From the NCBI GenBank assembly GCA_937950315.1, contig CALFDU010000114.1, forward strand, positions 1 to 64,000: a stretch of 64,000 nucleotides of DNA, in the 5' to 3' direction. The DNA is from an uncultured Saprospiraceae bacterium. GTDB taxonomy: Bacteria > Bacteroidota > Bacteroidia > Chitinophagales > Saprospiraceae. Under the pieces are notes generated by a model, which saw only the letters and a list, made by a program, of their open reading frames with translations, searched no databases and was not told where the DNA came from. The position numbers and the translations under genes are program-made. Positions 18,829 through 28,708 of this stretch are shown here, in pieces; positions within the stretch are counted from its first letter, which is position 1, and each line of letters begins with the position of its first letter.

Positions 18829-19881
18829 ATGAAAACCAATACAATATTGCTGAGTATTGCTATTTGTCTATCCTGCTTTGCACTCAAAGCTCAAGACCTG
18901 CATTATTCCAATTACAACTATGCACCCCTCTATTTAAACCCCGCCACTACTGGTGGATTTAATGGAAGCATACGAGTAGGCGCATCGCATAGAGACCAAT
19001 TCAGAACATTCATCGGTGAAGCCTATCAATCAACCATGATTTTTGCTGATAGCCCTATCTCATTTATTGTAAATGAAAAAATGTGGCTAGGTGTTGGCAT
19101 CAATCTATTTTCAGATAAAGTTGGAGATCTCGGATTTGGCATGAGTGGCATAACTGGAAGCGCTGCCTTTCATTACTCATTAGATGACAAATACAATACG
19201 GTCTTTGCCGTTGGAGTACAATATGGAATGGTCCAACGAAAAATTGGCAACGAAACCAATGCCGTATGGGCTGACGAATTGCCTTTAGGCGCCATGAGAA
19301 GCCAAGACCAAAACCTGTTGCAAAATTTTAATGCCACTTTCGCCGATATCAACGTAGGTGCCACAATGAAACATTGGTTATCCAAATCCAATTTATGGGA
19401 AGTAGGCATATCTGCACACCATCTCAACGATGGAAAATTCAGGTTCTCCAATTCAAGCTTCGAAAACAGAATCAAGCCGAGATTCAATGCTTTCACCAGC
19501 CTACAAATACAGACTTCTTCTAAATTTCAAATTACCCCAGCTGCCTATTTTTCCCAATACGACAATGTATCAAATTTACAAGTGCAACTAAACACCAAAA
19601 CCTTAATCAAAGGTAAAAAGAAGAAAAAAGGCAATGCAGAAAAACTACGTAGCCAATCTTTCCTTACGCTAGGAATCGGGTATCGCATAGGTGATGCAGT
19701 TCAATTTTTTGCAGGAGGCATTCACAAAAGTTGGGAATTTGGACTTAGCTACGACCTTACAACTTCGTCTGCCTTTAGATACAACAATACCGTGGGTGGC
19801 CTAGAATTGGGCGTAAAAAAATACATCACCATCCATCAAAAACCAGAAATCAAAATCATTAAAATTTGCCCAAGGGTATAA
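18829..19881 (+). CDS. PorP/SprF family T9SS-associated outer-membrane protein
   Basis: 350 residues with a signal peptide ending SCFALKAQ. The mature start QDLHYSNYNYAPLYLNPATTGGFNG contains the family hallmark (Q..HYS.......NPA..G), followed by a beta-barrel-like alternation to the end. PorP/SprF proteins sit in the outer membrane and are usually encoded next to a large type B T9SS cargo, which they help anchor or export. Here the cargo is two genes downstream. The next gene starts 10 bases after the stop, so it heads a three-gene operon. A lysine-rich insert (KKKKKG) lies near residue 264. Confidence 0.9.
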   Translation: MKTNTILLSIAICLSCFALKAQDLHYSNYNYAPLYLNPATTGGFNGSIRVGASHRDQFRTFIGEAYQSTMIFADSPISFIVNEKMWLGVGINLFSDKVGDLGFGMSGITGSAAFHYSLDDKYNTVFAVGVQYGMVQRKIGNETNAVWADELPLGAMRSQDQNLLQNFNATFADINVGATMKHWLSKSNLWEVGISAHHLNDGKFRFSNSSFENRIKPRFNAFTSLQIQTSSKFQITPAAYFSQYDNVSNLQVQLNTKTLIKGKKKKKGNAEKLRSQSFLTLGIGYRIGDAVQFFAGGIHKSWEFGLSYDLTTSSAFRYNNTVGGLELGVKKYITIHQKPEIKIIKICPRV

Positions 19882-19891
19882 ATAACTTTCG

Positions 19892-20737
19892 ATGAAACAA
19901 TTTATTCAACTCATTGTATTCTCATTGCTTTGCTTTTCGGCTTTGCAAGTCCATGCACAAGATCTCCACCGTAAAAATGGAGACCTTCCCTGCCTCAATA
20001 AAAACTTCAATCTTGTCGTTCATATCGCAGTAGATTCTCTCAACAGAGATCCTATTGTCGCAGAAGCATTCGTAAATAAAATGTTGATTGAAACCTCTGA
20101 ATACTTCTCCCCTATTTGTGTCTCATTCACAGCATGCGAAATTCAAATCATTGAAAACAACTATTCATATGCCAACTTACAAGATTCTCCGATTTCCGTA
20201 GAAGAAAGAGTCGAAAAAATGGAAGTGCTCTTCAGTAAAGAAAGAAGAATCAATTTATTCATCGTTGACTCCATCCAAAATGTAGATTGTGGAATTGGTC
20301 AATTCGAAGGAATCACAACCAGAGACGACGCGAATATGGTCATTGAACTTTTCAATTGTCCAGACCTTAAAGATTCTCAAAATTTAGCACACCAAATAGG
20401 ACATCTATTTGGACTTTACGACACTTTCAATGACAACGCAGATTTAGAACTCGTCGATGGAAGTAACTGCCAGACTGCCGGAGATTTTATTTGCGACACC
20501 CCTGCTGATCCTTATGGAAAAATGATTCCCGTTCCCAGCGAACCAGGCGTATTTCTAGTAGGAAATTATGAATCAAATTGCGAATTTATATTCAATGGCC
20601 AAGATGAAAATGGCGAATACTGGCAACCCGATATGGGGAATATTATGTCAGCCTACCCTTGTAAGTGTGGCTTTACACGCCAACAGTATTTCAAAATGGT
20701 AGAGGTATACAATAATTCAGAATTTAAAAATTATTAA
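19892..20737 (+). CDS. Exported M43 (pappalysin-like) metalloprotease homologue, probably catalytically dead
   Basis: 281 residues with a signal peptide ending SALQVHAQ. The region LAHQIGHLFGLYDTF (residues 165-179) aligns with the M43 zinc motif HExxHxxGxxH. Here the catalytic Glu is Gln168 and the third zinc ligand is Asp177. The following CQTAGDFICDTPADP and the Met-turn-like GNIMSAYPCKCGFTRQQ are also M43-like. His167 and His171 remain, so metal could still bind, but ordinary proteolysis is unlikely. It lacks an obvious sorting domain. It lies between the PorP/SprF gene and a type B cargo (one base apart), suggesting a structural or binding role at the cell surface. Confidence 0.8.
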   Translation: MKQFIQLIVFSLLCFSALQVHAQDLHRKNGDLPCLNKNFNLVVHIAVDSLNRDPIVAEAFVNKMLIETSEYFSPICVSFTACEIQIIENNYSYANLQDSPISVEERVEKMEVLFSKERRINLFIVDSIQNVDCGIGQFEGITTRDDANMVIELFNCPDLKDSQNLAHQIGHLFGLYDTFNDNADLELVDGSNCQTAGDFICDTPADPYGKMIPVPSEPGVFLVGNYESNCEFIFNGQDENGEYWQPDMGNIMSAYPCKCGFTRQQYFKMVEVYNNSEFKNY

Positions 20738-20738
20738 G

Positions 20739-23700
20739 ATGACCAAGTACATATATACAAGCATAGCATTATGTTGTTTGGCATTCGTAAGTCATCTTAA
20801 TGCACAGACAGCAAGTGTACAGACTGGCTGCATACCACTTACTGTTCAGTTCACAGGACCAGCCGCTGGTGGATACTTTTGGGATTTCGATGATGGAGCC
20901 AGCTCCGATCTTCAAAACCCAGATCATATTTTCACCAACGCAGGAGATTATAACGTAGAATTGTATACTTCTCAAGGCGGAACACTGGTTGGCTCGATTC
21001 CGATCACCGTTTACCCAGATTTAATCATCAATATCCAAACAGACTCAATATCTGGATGTATTCCTATGGATGTCACGTTTAGTCCCAACATCGTCAAGGA
21101 CGATGACATAACCATCACCAGCTACCTTTGGACGTTTGGTGATGGAGGTTCATCCACACAAACTCAGCCTACTTACACCTACAATTCTGAAGGTGTGTTT
21201 CCTGTAAGTCTTAAAGTAACAACCTCAATCGGAGAATGTGACAAGACCGAAGTTTTTCCTGACTTCATAACAGTAACAGGTGTTCAAGCCAAATTTACTT
21301 CCAACAAATTTTCTTCTTGTGCATCGCCAGATGTATTTACCTTCACCAATAACACCGATCAATTACCCGGCAATACCTATTCTTGGGACTTTGGCAATGG
21401 AGAAACCTTTGATGGATACCAACCCCCACCAATAAATTACCTAGACGACGGTTTGTATGAAATTGTGCTATCCGTCACCTCCACTACAGGATGTGTCTCT
21501 ACTGCAAGAAGAAACATAAATATAGGCCCACCGATCATTCTATTCGATTTTGACTCAATCGCCTGTCTAGAATCTTATAAAACCTTATTCAACAATACCA
21601 TTGCTGACGAACACATTTGGGATTTTGGACAAAGTAGTGATAGCACAATAACCGCCGTCAATACAGACTTAGCCAATCCTTCTGTGATGTTTGAAAACTT
21701 AGGAGAATACGAGGTCTCTTATCAAGCGGTGTCATTTTTAGGCTGTACGTCAGACACTACTTTTTCTCTGTTCGTAGATGAAGTAAATCCCAATTTCTCC
21801 ATTGGCCCAGATGTTACTTGTGGAGATTCTTTTACCGTTATTCTAGAAGCAGAGGAACTAAATTATTCTCAATATACTTGGATTGATTTCAATGGAGAAA
21901 ACAGTGACTTAGTGACAACCTCACCGCTCACAACGGATTCATATGTATCTCCAGTCCGTGATTCATTTTACGTCAATTACCCAGACACCTTGAGTTATTT
22001 CTTAGAAGTAACCTCACAGTTTGGTTGTACAGACTCTTTAGAAAAAGATTTAATCATAAGAAAACCAGAAGCATACTTTATCCCAGATGTCTTGATTGGC
22101 ATCGCTCCATTGACAGTCAATTTCACTGATTTAAGTTTTTCAGAACATCCTATTGTTTTATGGGAATGGGATTACGGCGACGGAACTACTGAATCATTTA
22201 CTTCTCCTACCAACCCTTCACACACCTATACCGAAGGGGGAATTTATTATGTCAGACTCACCATCACCAATGAGCATGGTTGCGTAGATAGTTCAGAATT
22301 AATTGAAATTGAAGTCATAGGACTCGCAGATGGACTAGGCAATCCAGGTGGCGGACCACTTGTTACTGCCAACGGTATGGTAGGCAATTTCTCTATATGT
22401 GTTGGAGACACAGTAGAAGTAATATTTTTCAACCCCGCTCCTACACTCTTAGACTTCCACTTTGACTCAGATGATGGTCGTTTTAATCATTGTTGGTTGC
22501 GAGACACCGTACGATATGTTTATGAGTATCCTGGAGTATTTCCTATGGATTACGTCATTGAATACAAAGACTTTATTCTCCTAGAAGGCACCGTAGGAGA
22601 CTTGACTGTCAACGGTGCGCACGCACAGATTGGCTATCAGACCGACTGTGAAAACATATACGATGTGGAGTTTGAATCCAAAAGCATCAATGCCAATGAT
22701 TACGAATGGCTCATCGATGGACAGACAGTGAGTAATTCACAATCATTTGATCACACATTTTCTTCCCTAGGAAGACATGCAGTCGAATTAAGAGTTTCCA
22801 ATATTGGAAGCAATTGTCCGCCACATATAGATACCACCAGCGTATTCATCAAAGACATAAAAGCAGATTTTATCGTCGAGAAAAACCTCTGTGACTCAAC
22901 CTTATACATACTCGATGCCTCTCCTAGCATTGACGTTCATGACATTTGCCATGAAGGATATCTATGGAACTTTGATTTCCACAGACCAAGAGAAGTCGGA
23001 GAAGACACGCTGTATCATCAATTCCCCCCAGGAAGACAAAAAATAAAATTAACAACAGAAGATATCAATGGCTGCAAAGACTCAATCACAAAATGGGTGA
23101 ATGTTTATGGAGCCACACCAGACTTTGCGCTCGATAGTTTTGTTTGTTTGCCATTCAATAGTGATTTCATGGATCAATCTATAGCTGACACAACCATCGT
23201 TGATTGGTCATGGAGCTTTGGCGCCAATGAACAAAATCCAAGCTACCAATTTACCGAAGCAGATACCATCAATGGGTTCCCTGCAGTACAACTCGTATTG
23301 ACAGATGCCATTGGATGTATGGACAGTATAGAGAAAGTATATGAATTTTACGAACCAACCTCCTTGGTAAGTATAAATCGAGGACCCATCATATGCGTAG
23401 GAGCCTCTGTAGAATTTTCTGCAGAAGACTTTACAGAACAAGGTTCATTCCTAAATTACTCATGGGATTTTGGTCAATACGGAACGACCTCTGAAGACAT
23501 GCCTGAAATCACTTTTACCGATCCTGGAGAAACGGAAGTAAATCTCACATTCACAGAAGCATCCTCCGGCTGCACCGGCGACACAACATTAATCATTGAG
23601 GCTGTCCCTATCCCTATTGCAGGCTTCACCACCTCAGTAGATTCTCTAGATGTTCTGTGTCATCCAGAAACCATCGAGTTCAGTAATCAATCGATAACAG

Positions 23701-24644
23701 AAGGCCCAGTATTTACAACATGGGATTTTGGAAACGGCGTTTCATCAGGATTGGAAGATCCTGCCATCACATATGAAAAAGGCACTTATGAAATGAGCAT
23801 GATTGTGCGTTCGGTCTATGGATGCTCGGATACCATTACGCGCTCATTTACATTGGTAGGACCTGAGGGTGAAGCCAATATTGACAAAACATCCGTCTGC
23901 ATTGGAGAAGAAATTACACTTTCGATCAGCGACACGATAGATGTCAATTCTTACACTTGGGATTTTGGAGATGGTGTAACCATTGACAATCAATCACCTG
24001 TATCTCATGCATACACACTCCCTTCTATGGAAACCAATGTCAATTTAATTTTGAGAACCACTGAGACCGGATGTGAACTAGTAAGAACGATTCCGATCAC
24101 ACTAGCAGAGGTATTTGCCGACTTTGAATTTGGTGAACAGAACGGTTTCTGTGATGGAGAATTCACTCTTCAAGATCTATCATTAGGTGTCAATTCCTAC
24201 GAATGGATCTTTGGAGATCAATCCTCTTCAAGCGCCAATCCTACTTTTGATTTTATAGATCCTGGCCCAATCAATGTTTCGCTATTGGTCAGTGACAATG
24301 CAACGGGTTGTGAGCACAGTGCTGTAAAAGAATTTACCCTAGAAGGAGTCTCCGCAGAAAGTGGAATGCCAAATGTCTTCAGTCCCAATGGTGACCAAAG
24401 AAATGATTTCTTCAATGTCGTTACAGAAGATCCGATGAACCAAGAGGGTGTTGAAATCATCGAATTCAAAGTATACAACCGATGGGGCAAACTGATATAC
24501 AACAATGATGACCCAAGCCAAGGTTGGAACGGAATCTTTAATGGAGAACCAGCGCCTGCCGAGGTCTACTCATATTACATCGAATACAGCATCAATGGAT
24601 GTAGCAATAAAAACATTAAAGGGAACATTACCCTCGTAAGATAA
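20739..24644 (+). CDS. Giant PKD-repeat cell-surface protein with T9SS type B (gliding-associated) C-terminal domain
   Basis: 1301 residues with a signal peptide ending SHLNAQ. About twelve PKD-like repeats are visible through their core motif, for example WDFDDGAS, WTFGDGGS, WDFGNGET, WDYGDGTT, WDFGNGVS and WDFGDGVT. The last 90 residues form a type B CTD: MPNVFSPNGDQRNDFF, then FKVYNRWGKLIY, WNGIFNGEPAPAEVY and the end KGNITLVR. It would be exported across the outer membrane by T9SS and probably held at the surface by the PorP/SprF protein two genes upstream. Regularly spaced cysteines suggest disulfides. The ligand is unknown. Confidence 0.93.
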   Translation: MTKYIYTSIALCCLAFVSHLNAQTASVQTGCIPLTVQFTGPAAGGYFWDFDDGASSDLQNPDHIFTNAGDYNVELYTSQGGTLVGSIPITVYPDLIINIQTDSISGCIPMDVTFSPNIVKDDDITITSYLWTFGDGGSSTQTQPTYTYNSEGVFPVSLKVTTSIGECDKTEVFPDFITVTGVQAKFTSNKFSSCASPDVFTFTNNTDQLPGNTYSWDFGNGETFDGYQPPPINYLDDGLYEIVLSVTSTTGCVSTARRNINIGPPIILFDFDSIACLESYKTLFNNTIADEHIWDFGQSSDSTITAVNTDLANPSVMFENLGEYEVSYQAVSFLGCTSDTTFSLFVDEVNPNFSIGPDVTCGDSFTVILEAEELNYSQYTWIDFNGENSDLVTTSPLTTDSYVSPVRDSFYVNYPDTLSYFLEVTSQFGCTDSLEKDLIIRKPEAYFIPDVLIGIAPLTVNFTDLSFSEHPIVLWEWDYGDGTTESFTSPTNPSHTYTEGGIYYVRLTITNEHGCVDSSELIEIEVIGLADGLGNPGGGPLVTANGMVGNFSICVGDTVEVIFFNPAPTLLDFHFDSDDGRFNHCWLRDTVRYVYEYPGVFPMDYVIEYKDFILLEGTVGDLTVNGAHAQIGYQTDCENIYDVEFESKSINANDYEWLIDGQTVSNSQSFDHTFSSLGRHAVELRVSNIGSNCPPHIDTTSVFIKDIKADFIVEKNLCDSTLYILDASPSIDVHDICHEGYLWNFDFHRPREVGEDTLYHQFPPGRQKIKLTTEDINGCKDSITKWVNVYGATPDFALDSFVCLPFNSDFMDQSIADTTIVDWSWSFGANEQNPSYQFTEADTINGFPAVQLVLTDAIGCMDSIEKVYEFYEPTSLVSINRGPIICVGASVEFSAEDFTEQGSFLNYSWDFGQYGTTSEDMPEITFTDPGETEVNLTFTEASSGCTGDTTLIIEAVPIPIAGFTTSVDSLDVLCHPETIEFSNQSITEGPVFTTWDFGNGVSSGLEDPAITYEKGTYEMSMIVRSVYGCSDTITRSFTLVGPEGEANIDKTSVCIGEEITLSISDTIDVNSYTWDFGDGVTIDNQSPVSHAYTLPSMETNVNLILRTTETGCELVRTIPITLAEVFADFEFGEQNGFCDGEFTLQDLSLGVNSYEWIFGDQSSSSANPTFDFIDPGPINVSLLVSDNATGCEHSAVKEFTLEGVSAESGMPNVFSPNGDQRNDFFNVVTEDPMNQEGVEIIEFKVYNRWGKLIYNNDDPSQGWNGIFNGEPAPAEVYSYYIEYSINGCSNKNIKGNITLVR

Positions 24645-24676
24645 ATTCTAGATTTTAAATCTAGAAGATGCTAGAA

Positions 24677-24718
24677 AAATGGTGCACATGGAAAAGTTCA
24701 TGCGCACCATTTAATTTT
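24677..24718 (+). terminator. Terminator of the PorP-PKD operon
   Basis: AAATGGTGCACATG pairs with CATGCGCACCATTT with one mismatch, followed by a T-rich tail. Just upstream is a separate palindrome, TCTAGATTTTAAATCTAGA, near 24648-24666. Confidence 0.75.
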
Positions 24719-24749
24719 TAGTTACCATAGTCTTCTCTCTCATATTCCC

Positions 24750-24767
24750 GCTTCCGCAAATATTTCC
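24750..24767 (+). repeat. Intergenic GCTTCCGCAAATATTT copy
   Basis: A 16-base match to 38311-38326, and a one-base-different match to the copy at 3163. It lies between the PKD gene and the SRPBCC gene. Confidence 0.5.
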
Positions 24768-24923
24768 TACCTGCAAAATATATGGCCATGCTGCAGTCAC
24801 TAAATTCCACAAGTCATATTTCTTAGTAACAATTATTTCAACAAACCTTTTTCTTAATCATCATATTCCAAAACTCGTACCTTCGCAAAAAAAAATCGAT
24901 CCACAAAAAGTCATTTAATTCCT

Positions 24924-25358
24924 ATGAAAAAATCTGACCACCCTATTATAACAAAACAAATTTTTAATACTTCCAAAGAACAACTTTGGAATGCCATCAC
25001 CTCACCAGAAAAAATGAAACAGTGGTATTTTGAAATCATGCCTGACTTCAAACCAGAAGTTGGATTCAAAACCAATTTTCGCATCTCAGTAGAAGACAGA
25101 CAGTACACCCACCAATGGGAAGTAACCGAAGTCGTCAAACAAGAAAGGATTAGGTACAACTGGAATTACAAAGAACATCCAGGTGATAGCTATGTTGATT
25201 TTGAGATCAAAACCAAGGAACACCAACTTGAATTAATCGTCACCTGTCAAATTACAGAAGACTTCCCCCAAGATCTTCCTGAATTTAAAAGAGAAAGTGC
25301 AATCGCTGGTTGGAGCTATCTCATCCAAGACAGCTTGGTCAAATTCTTAGAAAAATAA
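24924..25358 (+). CDS. SRPBCC/AHSA1-like protein
   Basis: 144 residues, cytosolic. The start IITKQIFNTSKEQLWNAITSPEKMKQWYF, the central GFKTNFRI and the C-terminal ESAIAGWSYLIQDSLVKFLE fit the START-like fold of the activator-of-Hsp90-ATPase (AHSA1) family. Such proteins bind hydrophobic ligands; the ligand is unknown. A -7-like element TACCTTCG at 24878-24885 precedes the ATG by about 40 bases. Confidence 0.8.
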   Translation: MKKSDHPIITKQIFNTSKEQLWNAITSPEKMKQWYFEIMPDFKPEVGFKTNFRISVEDRQYTHQWEVTEVVKQERIRYNWNYKEHPGDSYVDFEIKTKEHQLELIVTCQITEDFPQDLPEFKRESAIAGWSYLIQDSLVKFLEK

Positions 25359-25590
25359 GAGAGTGGAGTTTCGCATTCCAGACTTATCTCCACCCCCTTA
25401 ACAAACAGTGTAATTTATTCAAACCAAATAATAATCAAACTACCCCTATAATGCTTCCCAAAGCCGAAACCCCTAGTCAGATAGACTTTAGTTTTGCCTC
25501 AAGCCGTGACAAAGACTTTCCAGTATTTATTTCTCCCTTCTCAATAAATTCTTACATTTAGTCACATAAGACATATAAAAATAAAGCCCT

Positions 25591-25929
25591 ATGGCATTTA
25601 GCGAATTTCTGGTCGAAAGAGTAAGAGAAAGATTCAAAAACATTTCCAATGTAGAAGAAAGAAAAATGATGGGAGGACTCATCTTCATGGTCAATGACAA
25701 GATGTGTCTGGGTGTGGATATTGATAAAAAAACAAATCTCGATAGATTGATGGTTAGAGTTGGCAAACTTGCGTACGAAGACTTACTAAAAAAAACAGGA
25801 AGCAAAAAAATGGATTTCACTGGTAAAGTGATGAGAGGATTTCTTTTCGTAGACCCCGAAGGATTTGACATGGAAGAAGACCTAGACTTCTGGATCGAAA
25901 AAGCCTTAGAATTCAATAAACTATTGTAA
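25591..25929 (+). CDS. TfoX/Sxy N-terminal domain protein
   Basis: 112 residues, the usual size of stand-alone TfoX N-terminal domains. The pattern ERKMMGGLIFMVNDKMCLGV, then LMVRVG and VMRGFLFVDPEGF, is characteristic. TfoX in gamma-proteobacteria regulates competence, but the short homologues in Bacteroidota have no established role. It ends one base before the aminotransferase start, so the two are co-transcribed. Confidence 0.8.
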   Translation: MAFSEFLVERVRERFKNISNVEERKMMGGLIFMVNDKMCLGVDIDKKTNLDRLMVRVGKLAYEDLLKKTGSKKMDFTGKVMRGFLFVDPEGFDMEEDLDFWIEKALEFNKLL

Positions 25930-25930
25930 T

Positions 25931-27064
25931 ATGGATTGCCAAAAACACTTATTCAGCCTTCACCCCGATGTACATTATCTCAACAACGCTTACAAAGGAC
26001 CATTATTGAAATCAGGCGAACAAGCAGCCATACATGCCTTACAAAGAGGCAGAAATCCATCTGATATGAACATTGGTCATTTCTTTGACCTTGTGGAAGA
26101 AGTGAGAACCCTTTACGGGAAATTGGTCAATTGCAATGCATCACAAGTAGCCATTGTCCCATCTACATCCTACGGATTTGCTTCAGCCCTTAACAACGTC
26201 AAACCTAAAACCAATGGCAAGGCCATTACAATAGAAGATGAATTTCCAAGTGATTTTTTTGCAATAAAAAAATGGTGCGATACCCATGACAACAAATTGG
26301 AAATCATAGGACCAGGTACAGATGATAGAAATAACATTGCAGATTCCTGGAATGAAAAAATCCTAAATAGCATCAATGAATCAACTTCAGTAGTCATCAT
26401 TTCATCTGTACATTGGGCCAATGGAATCAATTTTAACTTAAAATCCATCGGTTCTAAATGCAAAGAAATGGGTGCAATTTTCATAGTTGATGGAACCCAA
26501 TCAGTGGGCAGCCAGACCATGGACGTTCAAGCATTCAATATAAATGTTTTAGTAACCGCAGCTTATAAATGGTTATTAGGTCCTTATTCTCTTTGTTTGG
26601 TTTACCTAGATGATAATTTTAACAATGGAACACCACTTGAGGAATCATGGATGAATAGAACCAACGCCAGAGACTTTAGCAATTTAGCAAATTACGACCC
26701 CAATTATCAACCCAATGCAGCAAGGTACAACATGGGTGAAAGCAGTAATTTCATCTTGATGCCTATCGCCAAAGAAGGACTTCGTCAAATTCTAAATTGG
26801 AACACAGAGGAAATTCAATCATACGCAACCAATCTATCAAAACCCCTTTTTGATTTCTTAAACGCCAACAACAAATCTTTTTCAAATCATCTTTTCTCTT
26901 TACCCATGCCCAAAAACATCAATCGAGAAAAACTACATGAAAATTTGCGCAAGCGAAACATTATACTCTCTCAAAGAGGGGAATCACTCAGAGTATCTGT
27001 CAATATCTACAATGATGAAAATGATATAGCAAGTCTCATCGAGGCGATCAAACTTGCTATGTAA
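25931..27064 (+). CDS. Class V aminotransferase-fold PLP enzyme
   Basis: 377 residues, cytosolic. The PLP-binding lysine is Lys213 in AAYKWLLGPY. It is preceded by the cofactor-binding VDGTQSVGSQTMDV and by SSVHWANG. The overall length and N-terminus (YLNNAYKGPLLKSG) match the cysteine desulfurase/kynureninase-like branch. No desulfurase Cys loop is evident, so a true IscS/SufS role is unlikely; the substrate is unknown. It is co-transcribed with the TfoX-like gene and convergent with the gene ending at 27088. Confidence 0.85.
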   Translation: MDCQKHLFSLHPDVHYLNNAYKGPLLKSGEQAAIHALQRGRNPSDMNIGHFFDLVEEVRTLYGKLVNCNASQVAIVPSTSYGFASALNNVKPKTNGKAITIEDEFPSDFFAIKKWCDTHDNKLEIIGPGTDDRNNIADSWNEKILNSINESTSVVIISSVHWANGINFNLKSIGSKCKEMGAIFIVDGTQSVGSQTMDVQAFNINVLVTAAYKWLLGPYSLCLVYLDDNFNNGTPLEESWMNRTNARDFSNLANYDPNYQPNAARYNMGESSNFILMPIAKEGLRQILNWNTEEIQSYATNLSKPLFDFLNANNKSFSNHLFSLPMPKNINREKLHENLRKRNIILSQRGESLRVSVNIYNDENDIASLIEAIKLAM

Positions 27065-27087
27065 AATATGACAAACAATTAAAGGAT

Positions 27088-28704
27088 TTATCTTCGTCTA
27101 TCTCTACCCTTTGGTTCAGGCGTTAATCGATATAGAATACCAAGCCCCAAACCTAATTGGTGGATTTTTTGTTCGTATGGACCTTTATTCCCTTCCAAGT
27201 TTTGTAAAGGGAATCTATATCTAGGCTTTAAAATTACATCCATACGTTTCCCTACTTTTTTAGTTACACTCATGGTTGTCCACAAGCCCATCTGACCATC
27301 ACCAAAAAATACATTGTGAAACATACCTTCTCCTTCCTCTGAATTACTAAAAGTTAGATCTTCTTTCAGGTAAGCGCCATTAAGCTTACTATAAAAATTC
27401 ATATCGGCACCTACCATAACTTGAAATTTCATATTACGCCCTTCCGTGCCATATCCAATGCCAATTGGTAGATTAAACATCAATTGGCTATTGTACAACC
27501 TTTGATCAATTTCTGTAGTTACGGTAACAGGCACTTCTGCTCTTTCAGTCGATATGATTTCACCAGCAGCATTTTCTATTACAGCTACATCCACTGTTTG
27601 AATAGATGTTTCCTCAGTGATACTCTTTACTCTTATCCTTTCATTCAATGCAAAAAACTGAATTCCGGTGCTTACCAAAAGTCCGCTTTTGTGTTTCATC
27701 AACAATGAAATATCAGATCCATACGACTCAATAGGCTTTACTGCAGATTTCCTAAAATCTTGGTATGCAGCGTCATCAGTAAGTATCACAGTTGGAGCAT
27801 AAACACCACTTAAACTTGCCTCAACGAAAGGGACCCAAGCCTTAGATTTTGACTTCTTTCTTCGCTCTCTTTCACGATCTTTTTTCTCCTGTTCTCTATC
27901 AATTTTTCCTTTATCAACCTTGACTCCATCGTCTTCATTGCCTGCCACAATTGCAACTTCTTCACCTACTAAACTTTCCTTTTGCTCAACCAATTCATCA
28001 CCAACAAATTCCGACTTAGATACTTCCTCCCTTTCGCTTATTACCTCCTCGTTTAATTGTTCTTCAACAGCCATTTCCTCTTCAACAACAACTTCTTCTC
28101 GTACCTCTTCTGTTTTGTTCAAGATAGACAAAGCTCCTGACATAGGTAAAGCTTCTTCTTTGATTTCATTAAACTCTTGATCAGTTATTCCCTGTTCCAC
28201 TATACTTACTGGAATGTTAGATTTTCTTTTTTCATCAACCGTGGTATTTCTACCACTGACCTTTGACTTACTTTCCTGACTTACCTTCTGGTAATCTAAG
28301 GCAACTTTCGTTTCATTCATTCCTTCATCAACAGAAACATTGGTTGAATTTTGATCGACCTGATCTTCTTCATTCAGATTATGGTCTGTATTAGTTTGGG
28401 CATTTTGTTCTTCAATGATTGGCTGTTCATCTTGTAGATTCAAGTTCTGTTGCTTAGCTATTACTTCAGTCTTATTATTCACTGAAGAAGTATCATCTTT
28501 TTCATTGAAAGACATTTTATCCGACCATGTAAACAAGGAAGCGATCGCCCCAACACCCAAGAAGATCCAAAAAATAATTCTTCGCTTCTTTTTCTTTTTC
28601 TTTAAATGAGGTTCTATCTCTGCCCACAACTCATCACCATCGATAGGAGGTCTTTCATTTCCAAATTTATCGCTGATGTTTTTATTATATTCTGACTTCT
28701 TCAT
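27088..28704 (-). CDS. Trans-envelope protein: cytosolic tail, one membrane helix, charged linker and C-terminal beta-barrel-like domain (sigma-factor partner)
   Basis: I start it at the ATG at 28704 (538 residues, five bases after the sigma factor stop). An in-frame ATG at 28734 would overlap the sigma gene. The N-terminus is about 35 charged residues (DGDELWAEIEPHLKKKKKKR), then one hydrophobic helix (IIFWIFLGVGAIASLF). A roughly 230-residue acidic/lysine-rich low-complexity linker (EEVREEVVVEEEMAVEEQ) follows, and then about 250 residues of alternating beta-strand pattern resembling an outer-membrane barrel domain. Position behind an ECF sigma factor suggests the cytosolic tail acts as an anti-sigma-like binder. 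This is inference; no known anti-sigma domain is recognisable. Confidence 0.7.
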   Translation of the reverse strand: MKKSEYNKNISDKFGNERPPIDGDELWAEIEPHLKKKKKKRRIIFWIFLGVGAIASLFTWSDKMSFNEKDDTSSVNNKTEVIAKQQNLNLQDEQPIIEEQNAQTNTDHNLNEEDQVDQNSTNVSVDEGMNETKVALDYQKVSQESKSKVSGRNTTVDEKRKSNIPVSIVEQGITDQEFNEIKEEALPMSGALSILNKTEEVREEVVVEEEMAVEEQLNEEVISEREEVSKSEFVGDELVEQKESLVGEEVAIVAGNEDDGVKVDKGKIDREQEKKDRERERRKKSKSKAWVPFVEASLSGVYAPTVILTDDAAYQDFRKSAVKPIESYGSDISLLMKHKSGLLVSTGIQFFALNERIRVKSITEETSIQTVDVAVIENAAGEIISTERAEVPVTVTTEIDQRLYNSQLMFNLPIGIGYGTEGRNMKFQVMVGADMNFYSKLNGAYLKEDLTFSNSEEGEGMFHNVFFGDGQMGLWTTMSVTKKVGKRMDVILKPRYRFPLQNLEGNKGPYEQKIHQLGLGLGILYRLTPEPKGRDRRR

Positions 28705-28708
28705 CTTC

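Noticed and set aside
24648-24666. Palindrome TCTAGATTTTAAATCTAGA
   Set aside because: It could be an operator, but it lies just behind a stop codon and next to a stronger terminator, so it is most simply part of the 3' end.
25310-25561. Plus-strand frame overlapping the end of the SRPBCC gene
   Set aside because: It overlaps a well-supported gene in another frame and has no recognisable features.
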